This document shows positions 48,901 to 60,608 of a stretch of 64,000 bases of DNA, in pieces (position 1 is the stretch's first letter; the number at the start of each line of letters is the position of its first letter). The stretch lies in NCBI GenBank assembly GCA_016859345.1, contig CM029129.1, forward strand, positions 12,292,946 to 12,356,945, in the 5' to 3' direction. The translations under genes and the position numbers were made by a program. This DNA is from Istiophorus platypterus. Taxonomy: Eukaryota; Chordata; Actinopteri; Istiophoriformes; Istiophoridae. The notes under the pieces are model-generated. The model worked only from the letters and a program-made list of their open reading frames with translations, ran no database searches and was not told where the DNA came from.

Positions 48901-50840
48901 CTCCAACATTCTTTCAAGTAAATCAATAAATTCAACCTTTGGGATGGTATGACCTAAATACAAAGATTGAGGTCATTGACTTAATACTCTTCACTATCAA
49001 TATGAATGTGCATTTAATGCACAGATTTTCTAATAGAAAAACATAAAGGTACAACAGAAAAATCTGGCTTGTTATGACATATCTAACAGAAAGGGGGGTA
49101 TAAACAAATTCTTCAGTATCAAACTGTGTACCAGAACTTGCTGTAATTATTTCAGTACAGTTCTGCTTTGGTTAATGTCTCAGCAGCAAACACTCACCTT
49201 GTCCCAATGGATGTCAGTTAAAAACAGGACCCTGCTCACTGGAGAACCAGGTTTAGGCGGAGAGGGTGGCGTAACAGGGGGCTTAGGGATCTTTGGCAAG
49301 GTGATGTTCCAGGGTGCGTAGATGTCGAATTTTCCACAGGAAGGGCCCACGAGCAGGGCACACATTTCAGTGGGCCACAGCACAGACTCCTGCAGGGCCC
49401 GGATGACGTCGTCCCTGAACAACTCGGTTATTTCTCGACACACATGCTCATCAGCCAAATGGAGACGGATACATGCCTCACCCACCACACGTGCAACTCG
49501 CTCTTCATTTGAATCACTCTAGAGAAGGTACCAAAAAGACAGAACAGGATCAAAGAAGTAGTGTGAATAATAGTGCTTCACTTACACAGATTTCACTTAA
49601 CCAAACTCAAAATTCACAAAAAAGCAGCCAAGTTGAAATCGGTTTGCATCGTGTGAAAAATTCAACTTCCTGGACCACAATATGATGCTGGACATGCAAA
49701 AGTCATGCTCTTAAATTGGTGCAGCATTTAAGTTTGAGACTTAAAATTTGGATTTCAACAATAAAAATTGACCTGACCAGTTTAGAAAGCATTTGGCTGA
49801 AATCAACAGCTGTAGGTATTGAATGACTTACATATGGTATCTTTGATCTTTTGACCTTTGATCCAGAAACAGACCCAATTATCAAGATGTCTCAAGCATA
49901 TTTTTGTGCTAAGCAGATAAACACTTTCTGATCAGTGAGCTATAAACTGTGGGGTATGAAAAAGCTAACGTTTCCAAGAGGCAAATGAAGTGGGCCCCTA
50001 GTGTCACATGCTGCATTTGCTGGCAGACTTGTGTAACCCTGTATGATAGAAGTCATGATAAAACTGATTTTAACCTATAACAGATGCGTTCAAAAAGTAG
50101 CATGTGTGCACTAAGAAACAGGAGGTCAATTCTCACATTGCTGTCATTACAACCTAACTCTACTTGTATCACAATAAATAAATTATCCTGAATTCCACAA
50201 TTTTCAAACTGACAGATGCTACAACAATCAGTTTAATACCACCATAAGGTCAGAATGTCTAAATCTAAACTCCAGCCCTCATGAAGGTCATAATGTTCAG
50301 TTTTAGCTGAAACCGATTATGGAGGGTTTGGATTCAACTTTATTTTGGAGGTTTCAGTTCGTGGTGCTCTGAATTTTTTGTCATCATACCGAGAGGTGTA
50401 TTCTACCATCACTGATATAACATTGGAAGGGCGAGATATAAAACACCTCTTGATATGGTGGACTAAAACTGAGAATGCAGCCTCCACAGTCTCCTGTTTT
50501 AGGTAATATTGTCCAGGCCCATCAGGTGCACCAGCATCCTCTCTGGGAAACCTGGGTAAGGGAGTATTTTTTAAAAAAAAAAAAACATTACCAGAAGGGC
50601 GATGTCAACGGCGGTGAAGACTGCTTTGCACAGGAGACAGCTAGCATTTCTCCAGTTGAACCTGAAACCCGGACGATCAAACTGCTCCAAGAACAGCAGG
50701 CGGGGCTGCCCGGAGGTCGGCGCCGGGTGACAGGACCCGAACAGCGGCAGCAGCAGCAGCAGCAGCAGCGCCAGAGAGCAGGTCATCAGCCCCGGGGAGG
50801 GCGGCGGCGGCGGCGGCGGCGGCGGCGCGTTGAGCCTCAT
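45940..50840 (-). CDS. smpd1: Acid sphingomyelinase (lysosomal sphingomyelin phosphodiesterase)
   Basis: Eight exons (minus): 50592-50840, 49198-49518, 48501-48781, 48003-48176, 47469-47640, 47113-47189, 46445-46590, 45940-46358; 612 aa (human about 630). It hydrolyses sphingomyelin to ceramide and phosphocholine in lysosomes. In order: signal peptide with seven Leu, saposin-B domain (about 55-145, six Cys including CLLCKAVF), Pro-rich linker, and a metallophosphatase core with metal ligands in FLTDIHWD (Asp185, His187), YWTGDIPAHN, GNHES (His299), HIIGHIPPG (His405) and FFGHTHLDEF (His437, His439). The chain ends in Cys, like the regulatory C-terminal Cys of human ASM. An in-frame TGA at 50907-50909 makes 50840 the first possible ATG; a second at 50786 would drop a Pro run and begin right at the signal peptide. 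The exon 4 donor (AG|GTTCTT) is weak but the only in-phase choice. Confidence 0.95.
47236..47270. repeat. (CA)n microsatellite in an smpd1 intron
   Basis: A CA repeat interrupted by CG units, in the intron between smpd1 exons 5 and 6. Confidence 0.85.
50748..50827 (-). repeat. Two coding triplet repeats in smpd1 exon 1
   Basis: On the coding strand, eight CCG codons (about 50802-50826) encode a Pro run after MRLNAP. Seven CTG codons (50748-50768) encode the Leu core of the signal peptide. Both are pure enough to vary in length. Human SMPD1 also has a polymorphic repeat in its signal peptide, though with Ala-Leu units. Confidence 0.85.
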
Positions 50841-51400
50841 CGCCCCGACTGCACCTGTCCCCCGAGCTCCGAGTCTGTTGACAGCCTCTGCGTAGGACAC
50901 GGACAAGACTCAGAGGACAACGACAACGACAACAACAACAACAACAACAACAAAAATAAAAAGCGGACAGGAGTCGAGGAAGCAAGACTTTGGTTTGCGA
51001 AAACGTGACTCAACTCTTCCCGACGCGTCTGAACCGGCAAAACGCCTCGTAACAGACTAACTAGCTAAACACCCCCCGCGGTACCTCCGAAAGCGTAAAG
51101 GTCCCGACCGGAGCGGGGACCGGGGGAGGAAGAGGAGGAAGAGGAGGAAGAGGAGGGGGTGGTGGTCGTCGTCGTCGTCGTCGTCGTGTCCCCCGGCTTG
51201 TGGCGATGAACCCAGGCAGGCAGGGCAGGAGATTTCGAGACGGGGCCGAGGTGGACGTCCGCTTCCTGGCTGCGCGTCGGACCGCGGCTCTCCGCTTGTT
51301 GTGGTCCGCGTCTCGCCGCTCGGTCCCGTGAAAGGCGCAGAGAGTCAGCTGACTCGTCACGTGTCCGGGTTATGTTGGTTTTTTTGGGGAGGAAAAATTT
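50841..51400 (-). promoter_or_regulatory. CpG- and triplet-rich promoter region of smpd1
   Basis: GC-rich sequence directly upstream of the smpd1 start, with an ACA/ACG repeat (50918-50952), GAGGAA repeats (about 51127-51155) and a GTC run (51167-51187). A GTCACGTG/CAGCTGAC-like stretch at 51345-51362 includes a CACGTG E-box of the type bound by USF and MiT/TFE factors. Since smpd1 is lysosomal, a TFEB-type (CLEAR) site is possible, but this is inference. The long proline and arginine open frames here are compositional artefacts. Confidence 0.5.
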
Positions 51401-52286
51401 GCGATCGCTTACTTGTTTATTTATTTATTTTTTCTAGTTTTACCGCTGTGCTCGTACTTTCTGTTCGATCCCCTTTTACGCTTTTCATAGGAGGAACTAT
51501 CTCAACGCTGCGTCGTTATGTGAGACGTTCAGTGGCTGCTGCAACCAAACACCCCATTAGAAAATTCATCAGATTTCATTAGCCGTCATGCATAACCGAC
51601 TATTACCCTGCTTCAAAAAAGGGCTGTGACATCCAACCGTGGCATATGAGCTGAGCATAAAGGTTCTGGATTCACTATGGAAATACCGTCCGACAGAATA
51701 TACTCATTACGGTCCACTTACCGGAGCTTTCAGCCCCATCTTGTGGCCTTCGTCGACGGGTAGGCTTTGCTCGTCTGCAAACTTTCCAGCAAGTCAACCT
51801 TGTGCTCAAGATGTTTTTTTAAGCTAACATAAGCATTAAGGAAGATAATCACTCAAAATAAAAGGACAAGGATTTGTCATAAATATAAAATATTTATTGC
51901 ATTGGCATTTGTTAATGTGTATAAAAGCAGTGTTTATATACACATTTCTTTGGATCAATCTCTGAGCAATTGTGTCTGACACATGTCTGAATATAATCCG
52001 CACTGGACCAAAAAAGTTTGCCAGTATTTCAGGTCAAGCTATAATAAATGAACAGCATATATAAGCTTAAGAACATTTATACCTCAAATTTAAATTATAC
52101 AAGAAAAGCAATATAATATTTATTGTTTGATTTGTGTCGCTAAAGTGTTCTCTGACATTATTTACAGCCGCTTAGCAGATACATGATTGAAGTGAAGATA
52201 AAGAGTGGTTTGATGTTTAAAAAAAAAAAAAAAAAAACAACAAAAACAACATAACAGAGGCAGGTTACAAGGTGCTGCAGGTGCTT
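51401..52286 (-). other. ilk 3' UTR and short spacer before smpd1
   Basis: The lower half is spacer between the smpd1 promoter and the ilk 3' end. Minus-strand AATAAA motifs at 51893-51898 and 52119-52124 would give ilk 3' UTRs of about 390 or 165 nt. An A-run lies at about 52220-52238. No coding exon is seen. Confidence 0.6.
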
Positions 52287-55200
52287 TCACTTGTCTTGCA
52301 TCTTCTCCAGGATGGGGACGATCATGTCAAACTTGGGCCTCTTGGCTGGGTCTTCGTTCATGCAGAGCCTCATCAGCTTACAGATATGAGGTGAAATCCC
52401 TGGAGGAATGGTGGGCCGAAGACCCTCAAGAGCCACCTGAGAAATGGGCAGAGGTAGGAAGTGAGATAAAGAGTCGCTGTTAGTGTCCTAAAAACAGCAT
52501 TCAAAATCTTTGGGACGTTTTTGAGCTATGCTGTTTGATGCGGTATTTCCAAGAAATATAGTGGCACGGATGCTAACATATAGAATAGGCCAGTGGGTAG
52601 ATAAAGGCTACAACCACTTACCTTCATGCCTATCTCCATGTGTGAGAGGTCAGCAAAGGGGACCTCCCTGGTAACCAGCTCCCATAGTAATACCGCAAAG
52701 CTCCACATGTCAGCAGATCTCCTGTTGATGTCCTCAGGCCTCTTCTGAAGGGCTGAAAATAAAGAGGGACAAGGAAAACCGTAAATATCACGGGGTAATT
52801 CCCAGGGTTTGTTTGTGTTCCATAATATGGGCAACACACTAGATGAACAGCATGACAACCGCTGAAGAGGGACTTAATTATACAGTACAGTATGCTTTTA
52901 ACTGAATGACTCAAAGTCTAAGCAGGCATTATGGGAGCAGGAAGTAGGCGGGAATGAGGAGAGCAAAGAGGAAAAGAAAGAAACAAATACCTTCGGGGGC
53001 CATCCATGCTGGAGAGTACATACGACCAGGACACTGGAAGGAGAACTTTGCATCTGCCATGCTTATTCTGGCTGTCATGTCCTCGTCAATCTGCAAATTC
53101 ATCACATCAGCTTAATATTGTGTTAGCTTAGTGGAGGTAATAGACTAAGATCTTTTAGTGGTTAAAGACAATACTCACCATGATATGCTTACTGTTGAGG
53201 TAAAGCCGAGAAACCATTGGTTCCAAGGTGTGGAGGAAAGCCATGCCACTGGCAATGTCCAATGCAAACTTCACTGCTTGGTTTTGGTCGACCACCAGAG
53301 CTGAGAAAGAGAAAGAAAATAGACAAAGATAGAGGAGGACAAGAGATAAAAGTAAAAAAGTACGGTAGGGTGAATGTGTCTGTGTGTCATCTTCCATCTA
53401 CAGTAACAATCTTCAGATATAGTGCTTTGAGGCTGGAATAAACGGTAATGAAAATTTCATCTACTTTAATTTCTTACATGTACTCAAATTACTTACTAGT
53501 GCCCTGGTGGAGTATATTGTAGAGGGATCCGTATGGCATGTAGTGGGTAATGATGATGGGGTGAGGGGATGGAGGAGACTGACAGGCCCCAAGAACAGGC
53601 AGAATGTTTGGATGAGAAAAGATCCTATAGAGAAGAGTAAGAAAGTGTGTGAGATGTTGGAGGAAAAAAAGAAGACAAAAGCAAGCATTTATATCTTCTT
53701 CCAACAGGGAAGTCTTTCTCACCTGATTAGAAAATAACCAGTTCACAGATCGGAGAAACCCCATTTAAAAAAAACAAAAAAACAAAAAGATAAATAAGAC
53801 AAGAGTAGTCCTAGAAGCTCTTTCTGCCTAAAGGAATGTGTCATCTGCAGCCTTTAAAAGTTAAATGGAGCAGTAGTTTTCCATTATCTCAAGCTCTTTG
53901 ATTTTTGCAATCCATGTCAAATTTGATGTTGCCTCTGAATTTTGCAGTATACTCTATTATTACTCTATTAGTTTTATGTTGGGATAAATTCTTAAAAAGG
54001 GGGGCAAAATCTGAAGGCAACATGGACCCACAGTCAGCCTTTGTGGTGGGGAATTATTCTTTGACTTGGCCTGCTCAGAGTTTTCGCTCATTCCTGTCCT
54101 ATTAAAGTTCTGTTTGTGAGTTTTTCCTTTTCGCTTAACGAGGGTTAGTTTGAGCTTGTAAGAGTTGACTTCCACCTCACCAAAATCCTCTCTCGCAACT
54201 GTCTGTCCATGTCAACATAAGAAAGGTGCAACTCTTTGTGCAATACTTTGACGCAACAACTGATAAAAACATCATGCACACAATGATACAAGAATATTAA
54301 TGTTGTCCGAACTGAATAATAACAAACAGGATGCAAAATAAGGCTCCATTTTGACTATAATAGATTTAATTTCCTTTCTCATAATGGACTTCATGTTCAC
54401 CACAACACAAACCACAACCCATTCCTTTGACCTCTAAAAATAAAAACTCTTCTGCTCATTGCACAAGATCCTGAGTTTTCTTTGACTACAACCTCAAATA
54501 ACACCAATCAATCGCATTCAACCTCACATTAACACTGTTTACCCGCATGTAAAAGAGAGGAGGTTCAAAAAAAAAATAAATAGATAAATAAGACAAGAGT
54601 AGTCCTAGAAGCTCTTTCTGCCTAAAGGAATGTGTCATCTGCAGCCTTTAAAAGTTAAATGGAGCAGTAGTTTTCCATTATCTCAAGCTCTTTGATTTTT
54701 GCAATCCATGTCAAATTTGATGTTGCCTCTGAATTTTGCAGTATACTCTATTATTACTCTATTAGTTTTATGTTGGGATAAATTCTTAAAAAGGGGGGCA
54801 AAATCTGAAGGCAACATGGACCCACAGTCAGCCTTTGTGGTGGGGAATTATTCTTTGACTTGGCCTGCTCAGAGTTTTCGCTCATTCCTGTCCTATTAAA
54901 GTTCTGTTTGTGAGTTTTTCCTTTTCGCTTAACGAGGGTTAGTTTGAGCTTGTAAGAGTTGACTTCCACCTCACCAAAATCCTCTCTCGCAACTGTCTGT
55001 CCATGTCAACATAAGAAAGGTGCAACTCTTTGCCTTTTGTGCAATACTTTGACGCAACAACTGATAAAAACATCATGCACACAATGATACAAGAATATTA
55101 ATGTTGTCCGAACTGAATAATAACAAACAGGATGCAAAATAAGGCTCCATTTTGACTATAATAGATTTAATTTCCTTTCTCATAATGGACTTCATGTTCA

Positions 55201-58200
55201 CCACAACACAAACCACAACCCATTCCTTTGACCTCTAAAAATAAAAACTCTTCTGCTCATTGCACAAGATCCTGAGTTTTCTTTGACTACAACCTCAAAT
55301 AACACCAATCAATCGCATTCAACCTCACATTAACACTGTTTACCCGCATGTAAAAGAGAGGAGGTTCAAAAAAAAAAAAAATAAAAAAATAAAAGACAAA
55401 GCATAACCAAATATTTTAGCTTCAGTTTATGTGAGAAAACGGATTGACAGCACATGACCCTGCGATGCACATAAACGAACCCTGATCTCTCCGCTCTGTG
55501 TGCAGATGCCACAGGAAATGCTATTAAAGGGCCAGGAACCTGAGTTTCGGGTGCTCCTCGTTGAAGTCCCTGCTCTTCCTGGTGGTCCAGTCTCTCACCT
55601 GTAGCACTTTCACAACAATCTCATCCCCTTGCCACCGACCCTGCCATAACTGCAGACAGAGCACACAGTCTAGTAAACAACAGGGGAGCTAAAAATAATT
55701 TACCAAAAGAGCGACACACAGCAGTAAACAGGCACTGACCTCTCCAGACTGGTTTTCATTGATCTTTGCCAGGAGTGAAAGCTGCTTAAAATCAATACCA
55801 GCCTGCTTGTTGAGCGTACCATTACCTTAAAGAACAAAAACATGAATGATTAAACAAAAATCCCGATTTGATGCACCGCTTCATTCCTTTTTATGAAATG
55901 ACTGTCACTCACGAGGTCGTGTTCGCATGGTGCCCTTCCAGAAAGTTTCCTTGTAGGGGACTTTAGTCATACTCTGGCCCATTTTCTCTGCCTTTTCTAA
56001 AAGAACAAACAATAGAAGTACAGTACAAAAATAAGATGGTGAATTTTATTTCGCCAGCGTAATGTTTTTGGGGTTTTTTCCCCCCGAATAACCCGTTAAC
56101 TTTTTATAATGCTCACAAATGACATCTGACCTTGAAGCAGCTGTCTTAGGTGAGGCTTGGCCTTATCCAGAGGTGTCTGTCCATACCTATTGCATACACA
56201 CACCTGGGCACCGCTGGCTACCAGGTCCTTAAAAAGAGGGGTTAAACAACGTCATGTACAGATTAGCTTACAACCACAGGTTTTGGATTAAAAACAAATA
56301 CACTGGGAGCAATAGGAGCTCTGCTGATTAACAAAAAAGCACTGTAGTGGCAGTTTCTACCCACAATATGGCCTCTTTGGCCCACAGATTGTGCTAAAAA
56401 GGATAAAAGTGTCTCTGTACAACGTACCTCTGCCACTTCATCTTGACCCCAGAAGCAGGCGTAGTGGAGTGGTGTGTTCCCATGCTCGTTGACTGTATTG
56501 GGGTCTGCTTTGCACTGAATCAGCTGGTATTCATGGGTTAGAAAGTTAGAGAACTGAACAACAGAGCAAGTTGTCTTCCCTCAGACAGTGCATTAACAAC
56601 ACATGCATGTTCCAGTTGTAACCATGTGTGTACCTTAGCCACGATGTCCCTGTGTCCATGACTGGCGGCGAGATGTAATGGCGTATCGTCTCCACGGTTC
56701 ATCACGTTAATGCGAGCACCTCTCATGATGAGCATGTCCACAACACCGCTCCTCCCTTCCCTGCATGCCCAGTGGAGGGGGCTGAAGCCATGGTCGTCAC
56801 TTGAAACACAAGACACGAGGGGGGACGAAAGGCAAAGACGGACAAATTCTAAAATATTAGCTCATGGATTTTTAAGCTGTGGTGTACTTGATTCATTATA
56901 AAACAATGTATTATATATTTTATTAATCATCATACTTGTTGCTTTGAAACCTGTGTAGGAGGTTCCTGGTGGGCTCTCTTAACTCTGAGAATATAATAAC
57001 TGACTCAATACTATCTCTTTCACTCACGGCCACATTCTCACAACCACTACCTACCAATCTTTATTTAGACTTAAACACATGCTTCCTTGCTCTGCCTGCA
57101 GCCAATACCACTGATTACTGGTCTAGTGATAAATATGTCTGTGGAAGTTGGAATGCCTGCTAACAAGCAAAGACACAAACACACAGACGGCATGCATTGC
57201 ACTGCTGCAGTCTACAAGGAGCCAAACTATCACCTACGTGTGACCGGTCCCTTCACCCAACTGAAATCCTCTACACTAGCTGACCCCAAGACAGCAGCTG
57301 GGGCTTCTTGCAACTCCCTGCAAAGCCACAAAATCTACACTATATTTAGCAATAAAACTCATAGTCTTTAGGAAATAGCTGCAGTACCAGATCACACCGA
57401 AGTGAAATAGCATTTATTCAGATTCTCTGTCAATTCTGATCCAGCACTGTCGACAGGCATTTCACAGTCTGTACAAGCCCGTGTGCTATAAAAAGTAGCA
57501 GGGAAAAAAAAAAAAAACTCAGGAATGACAGAACAGAAAATACACAGTGGAATCCTCAGCTACACATTCTCGCTTTTTTTTCCATCTGTCTTCCTGTGTC
57601 GCTTACTCCTGGGGGAGGTCTGAAACTTCAGTTCCTAATAAGCAACACATTTTCCAACATGGAATTCTTATTGGTTACTCTAAAGGAAAAAATGAGGAAG
57701 GTTCACACAGTTAAGCCTCCTCAGAGCAACAGCCAAGACAGGCCTCCAGCATAACGACTGGTCTCTCAGATGTTTATGTGGAACTGCAGCTAGCTGCCTT
57801 AGAAGCTCTGTCAGCGAGGGCCTGGCCCTGTATGGAGTTGAAGAGAGGAAATGGCCTTGGCTGTTGTGTGGTTGGCTAGGAGCTCTGCGGCCCTCAAAGT
57901 CAACGTCAACAAACTGCACATATATGGCCTGGCCCAAGAATGAGATAACCAAGGTCTTTAGCAGTGAGGTCTTCTAGCTTCTTTCTAGCAAGGAAATTAT
58001 GTAAGTAGGCAGAAGCTCGTTGCATATTCTAAATGATATAAAATCGCTAAAAAGGACTGCAACTCATGGCCAATATCAATTCATCTATCACTCACATTTT
58101 AGATTAATTTTTTTTAATGTATTAAATGATACATATTGTTAAAAAAGGGAAGGAAAAAAAAAGGCCTGTCACTTGTTCCCAGAAAACAGAGTGACATCTT

Positions 58201-58457
58201 CAAAGTGGTGGTTTGTCTGACCAACCTTATGAAACACCAGTTATTCAATTCAAAACAATTATCTAATTTATTAGAAAATGCATCATTGATTCATAATCTT
58301 TTCATCAATTTAATCTTTTCAGCATAATATTCTAAAGCCGCTCTCTGGTTTTCAGCCAAGTTATATTCTGTTGTTTTAGTTATTTATGTCACCGCGCAAC
58401 CTTCACAAATCAACCGCTGCTTTCACACTCATACACGCACACACTCACACTCACGCA

Positions 58458-58513
<56 letters not shown>

Positions 58514-58678
58514 TTTTGATGACATCATAAGGAGAGAAATCCAAGAAGAAAAGGGAAAATAGTACAAACTGGTCTGGAATTAGCGAAGCTGGGTGATGTT
58601 CAGCATTATGTGGAATTGCGGGTAGAGCACAATATGGAAACTATTTGAACACATCTTATGCACCAAGGATCGCTTTGT

Positions 58679-58725
<47 letters not shown>

Positions 58726-59012
58726 TATACCAAAACTTAATCACACACCTACAATACCAAATGCGGTATGTTTGCTATAAAAGCCTGCCCCGTTTGTTAT
58801 TGTTACTTCACAGACATTACACAGCTGGACTCCATGACATCAATGAGAAGACCAGCGCTCACACACTCGTCTTCAAAGCCTCGTCCACTTGAACGAGGTG
58901 TGTTCAGGTATTCATCATCTTACCCCAGGTTGAGGTCATTCTCCGTGTTGTCCAACCAGAGGCGGACGGCCACGGAGTTGCCCTCCCGACACTGTGTGAA
59001 GATGTCGTCCAT
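52287..59012 (-). CDS. ilk: Integrin-linked kinase (pseudokinase scaffold of the IPP complex)
   Basis: Twelve exons (minus): 58924-59012, 56634-56799, 56428-56523, 56131-56227, 55913-55996, 55740-55825, 55540-55649, 53497-53624, 53179-53300, 52991-53090, 52622-52752, 52287-52436; 452 aa, exactly the human length. Ankyrin repeats (about 33-174; HGFSPLHWACREGRSGVVDML, DDTPLHLAASHGHRDIVAK) bind PINCH. The kinase-like domain (about 193-446) binds parvin and integrin tails. It keeps VVKV (Lys220) and Asp339 in SMADAKFSF, but lacks a catalytic HRD loop (HTLEPMVSRLYLNSKH), as in known pseudokinase ILK. Human has DVK where this has DAK. The protein links integrins to actin at focal adhesions. A short upstream frame lies in the 5' UTR. 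The seventh donor (AG|GTTCCT) is weak, and its intron carries a large tandem duplication. Start and end match the family. Confidence 0.97.
53788..55383. repeat. Near-identical 0.8-kb tandem duplication in an ilk intron
   Basis: Copy 1 (53788 to about 54580) and copy 2 (54582 to about 55383) line up at an offset of 794 bases over their first part and 801 over the rest. The only difference noticed by eye is a 7-bp insertion (about 55033-55039, gcctttt-like) in copy 2, plus the lengths of the A-rich ends. Each copy ends in an A-rich tract after GAGGTTCAAAA. It lies wholly within the intron between the seventh and eighth ilk coding exons, so the protein is unaffected. The paired short open frames (53905/54699 and 53960/54754) are just copies of the same non-coding DNA. 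Confidence 0.95.
58460..58721. repeat. Two (CA)n microsatellites in ilk intron 1
   Basis: Pure CA runs at about 58460-58509 and 58682-58721, separated by about 170 bases of unique sequence, 200 nt or more downstream of the first ilk coding exon. Both are likely polymorphic. Confidence 0.95.
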
Positions 59013-59036
59013 GCTTACTCCGTGCGTGTCCTCTCT

Positions 59037-59078
59037 TCACTCTTCGCTCTTGCAATCTCCTTCAGAGACCAGGAGCAT
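59037..59078 (-). CDS. Upstream open reading frame in the ilk 5' UTR
   Basis: In the exon that carries the ilk start (acceptor TTTTGCAG, exon begins 59083), an ATG at 59078-59076 opens 13 codons (MLLVSEGDCKSEE) and stops at TGA 24 nt before the ilk ATG. It could dampen ilk translation. No conservation is known to me. It is present only if the 59083 acceptor is used. Confidence 0.5.
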   Translation of the reverse strand: MLLVSEGDCKSEE

Positions 59079-59082
59079 GTAG

Positions 59083-59960
59083 CCTGCAAAAAGAAAAGAA
59101 AAGAAAAAAAAGGTGTTAAACAAAGGCAGCGATCGAGGTTTGTCAAAAGCTTCTTTTGCGATGCGCTGCGCATCATCCAGGAGGCTGATATGAGCCTGTA
59201 CACGGACGTCGCCGGGTCTTTTGAGCCCGGGTTGACTTGTATTAAGTTCGGTTCCGTAATGTGAAAATACCGTGCGATGAAACAAGAAACAATAAAAAAA
59301 AAAAACAAACCAAAACTACCCCCCTCATGTGTGAGCGTGGCCGTGCGTTATCTATTTGTCTTTTCTGGTTTGTTGCCAAACGTTCGTTTTAATCCAACTC
59401 TTTTTTTTTATTATTTTATACTGATTCTTAGCCAGAGTCCAGCGAGAGGAAATTATAAAGTACTTAAATAGCTGTACATTCCCCAAGTCCCCCCCCTCTG
59501 GCTCTATCTTCCTCCGTGGACTCGGATGGGCTGGCCTTGTTGGCTCACTCTGAAATCTATTGTTAAAAGAAAAGTCAAAGTAGAGTTGGACATCCACGAC
59601 AAAACCTCCCGATCACAAAGTAAACCAAACAGGCAAAAAAACAGAAAACAACAACTTCTCAGGATCCTCACCAGTTTCTGGACGGTCGACTTCTCGTTAG
59701 TTTCTCTTTTGGTTTTTTTTTTTTCCTTCCACCCCTCGAGAGTCGGCCGTCTCCTCAAATTTAAGCGCAGAGAATGGTCGCTGCGAGTCCACGCCCCGCT
59801 CCTCCGCGTTGATGTGGGCCGCTGGTGAGGAGCCGCAGGCCCCCGGCTCCCGTCCCGGCCCGGCCCGGCCGGACGCGCCCGACGGCGGCCCCTGCTGGGG
59901 GCAAAGCCGCGGTGCCGCACGCTGGACGGGGACCGAGCTCAGGTGAGGTGGCTGCAGAGT
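59083..59960 (-). promoter_or_regulatory. Upstream intron and CpG-rich promoter region of ilk
   Basis: Just above the acceptor at 59083-59085 comes a pyrimidine-rich intron end. A strongly CpG-rich block at about 59740-59960 (repeated CGGCCC units) most likely holds the ilk transcription start and a non-coding first exon. The exact exon and donor cannot be fixed from sequence. The open frames there on both strands are compositional. Confidence 0.5.
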
Positions 59961-60566
59961 CGCCCCCCTCCTCCCCTCCCGCCTCTTTTAATTAAAAATT
60001 AATTCAGGGACTGGCAGTGATCGAGGACGCTCTGACAGGTGAAATTATCAACTGTGAGAAGTTTGGTTCGTGTCGTATTGGAACCAGACTGATGACGGAT
60101 CCTGAGCCTGACACGAATACCAAAGTTTGAGAGTGAAAAGAAACTCAAAATGTAAATCTGTCGAGGTTCGTTTTTTTTTTTTTTAACATAAACACAAATT
60201 TTGATTGAATTGAATTTTGATTTAGAAAAGGGACGCTTTCTCCATACGCCACTGTGAAATGACCAAATCTGTTTTCTTCCACGAGTTGGTTCCTGACAGG
60301 TCCTGTAAATCTCACTCAGAGTTCTGGGTTGTGACTCTAAATTATCCAAACAATGGTTTGAACTAACCATGTTCATAGTTAGTCTGAAGAACACCAGTGT
60401 TCTGACAGTCCTTAACTGTCACAGCTCTCGGCTAAGAGAACATCACAAAGGTTGTGGTCAAGGAATGAAGCCACTGGCGATGCTGTTTTAAGATTGCTTA
60501 TGATGGCTTTGCTCCTGGACTAGAGTGCATAATGTGTGCAGTGCAAACACAGGAAATGATGGGAAG

Positions 60567-60608
<42 letters not shown>

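Noticed and set aside
51061..51360. 99-codon minus-strand frame with Arg and Pro runs
   Set aside because: It lies in triplet repeats of the smpd1 promoter, with no family resemblance and no splice link.
53905..54969. Identical pairs of short open frames that look like a duplicated gene
   Set aside because: They are copies made by the intronic tandem duplication and lack any protein similarity.
58424..58721. Regularly spaced repeats that could suggest a CRISPR-like array
   Set aside because: They are two simple CA microsatellites with unique sequence between; no repeat-spacer structure exists in the window.
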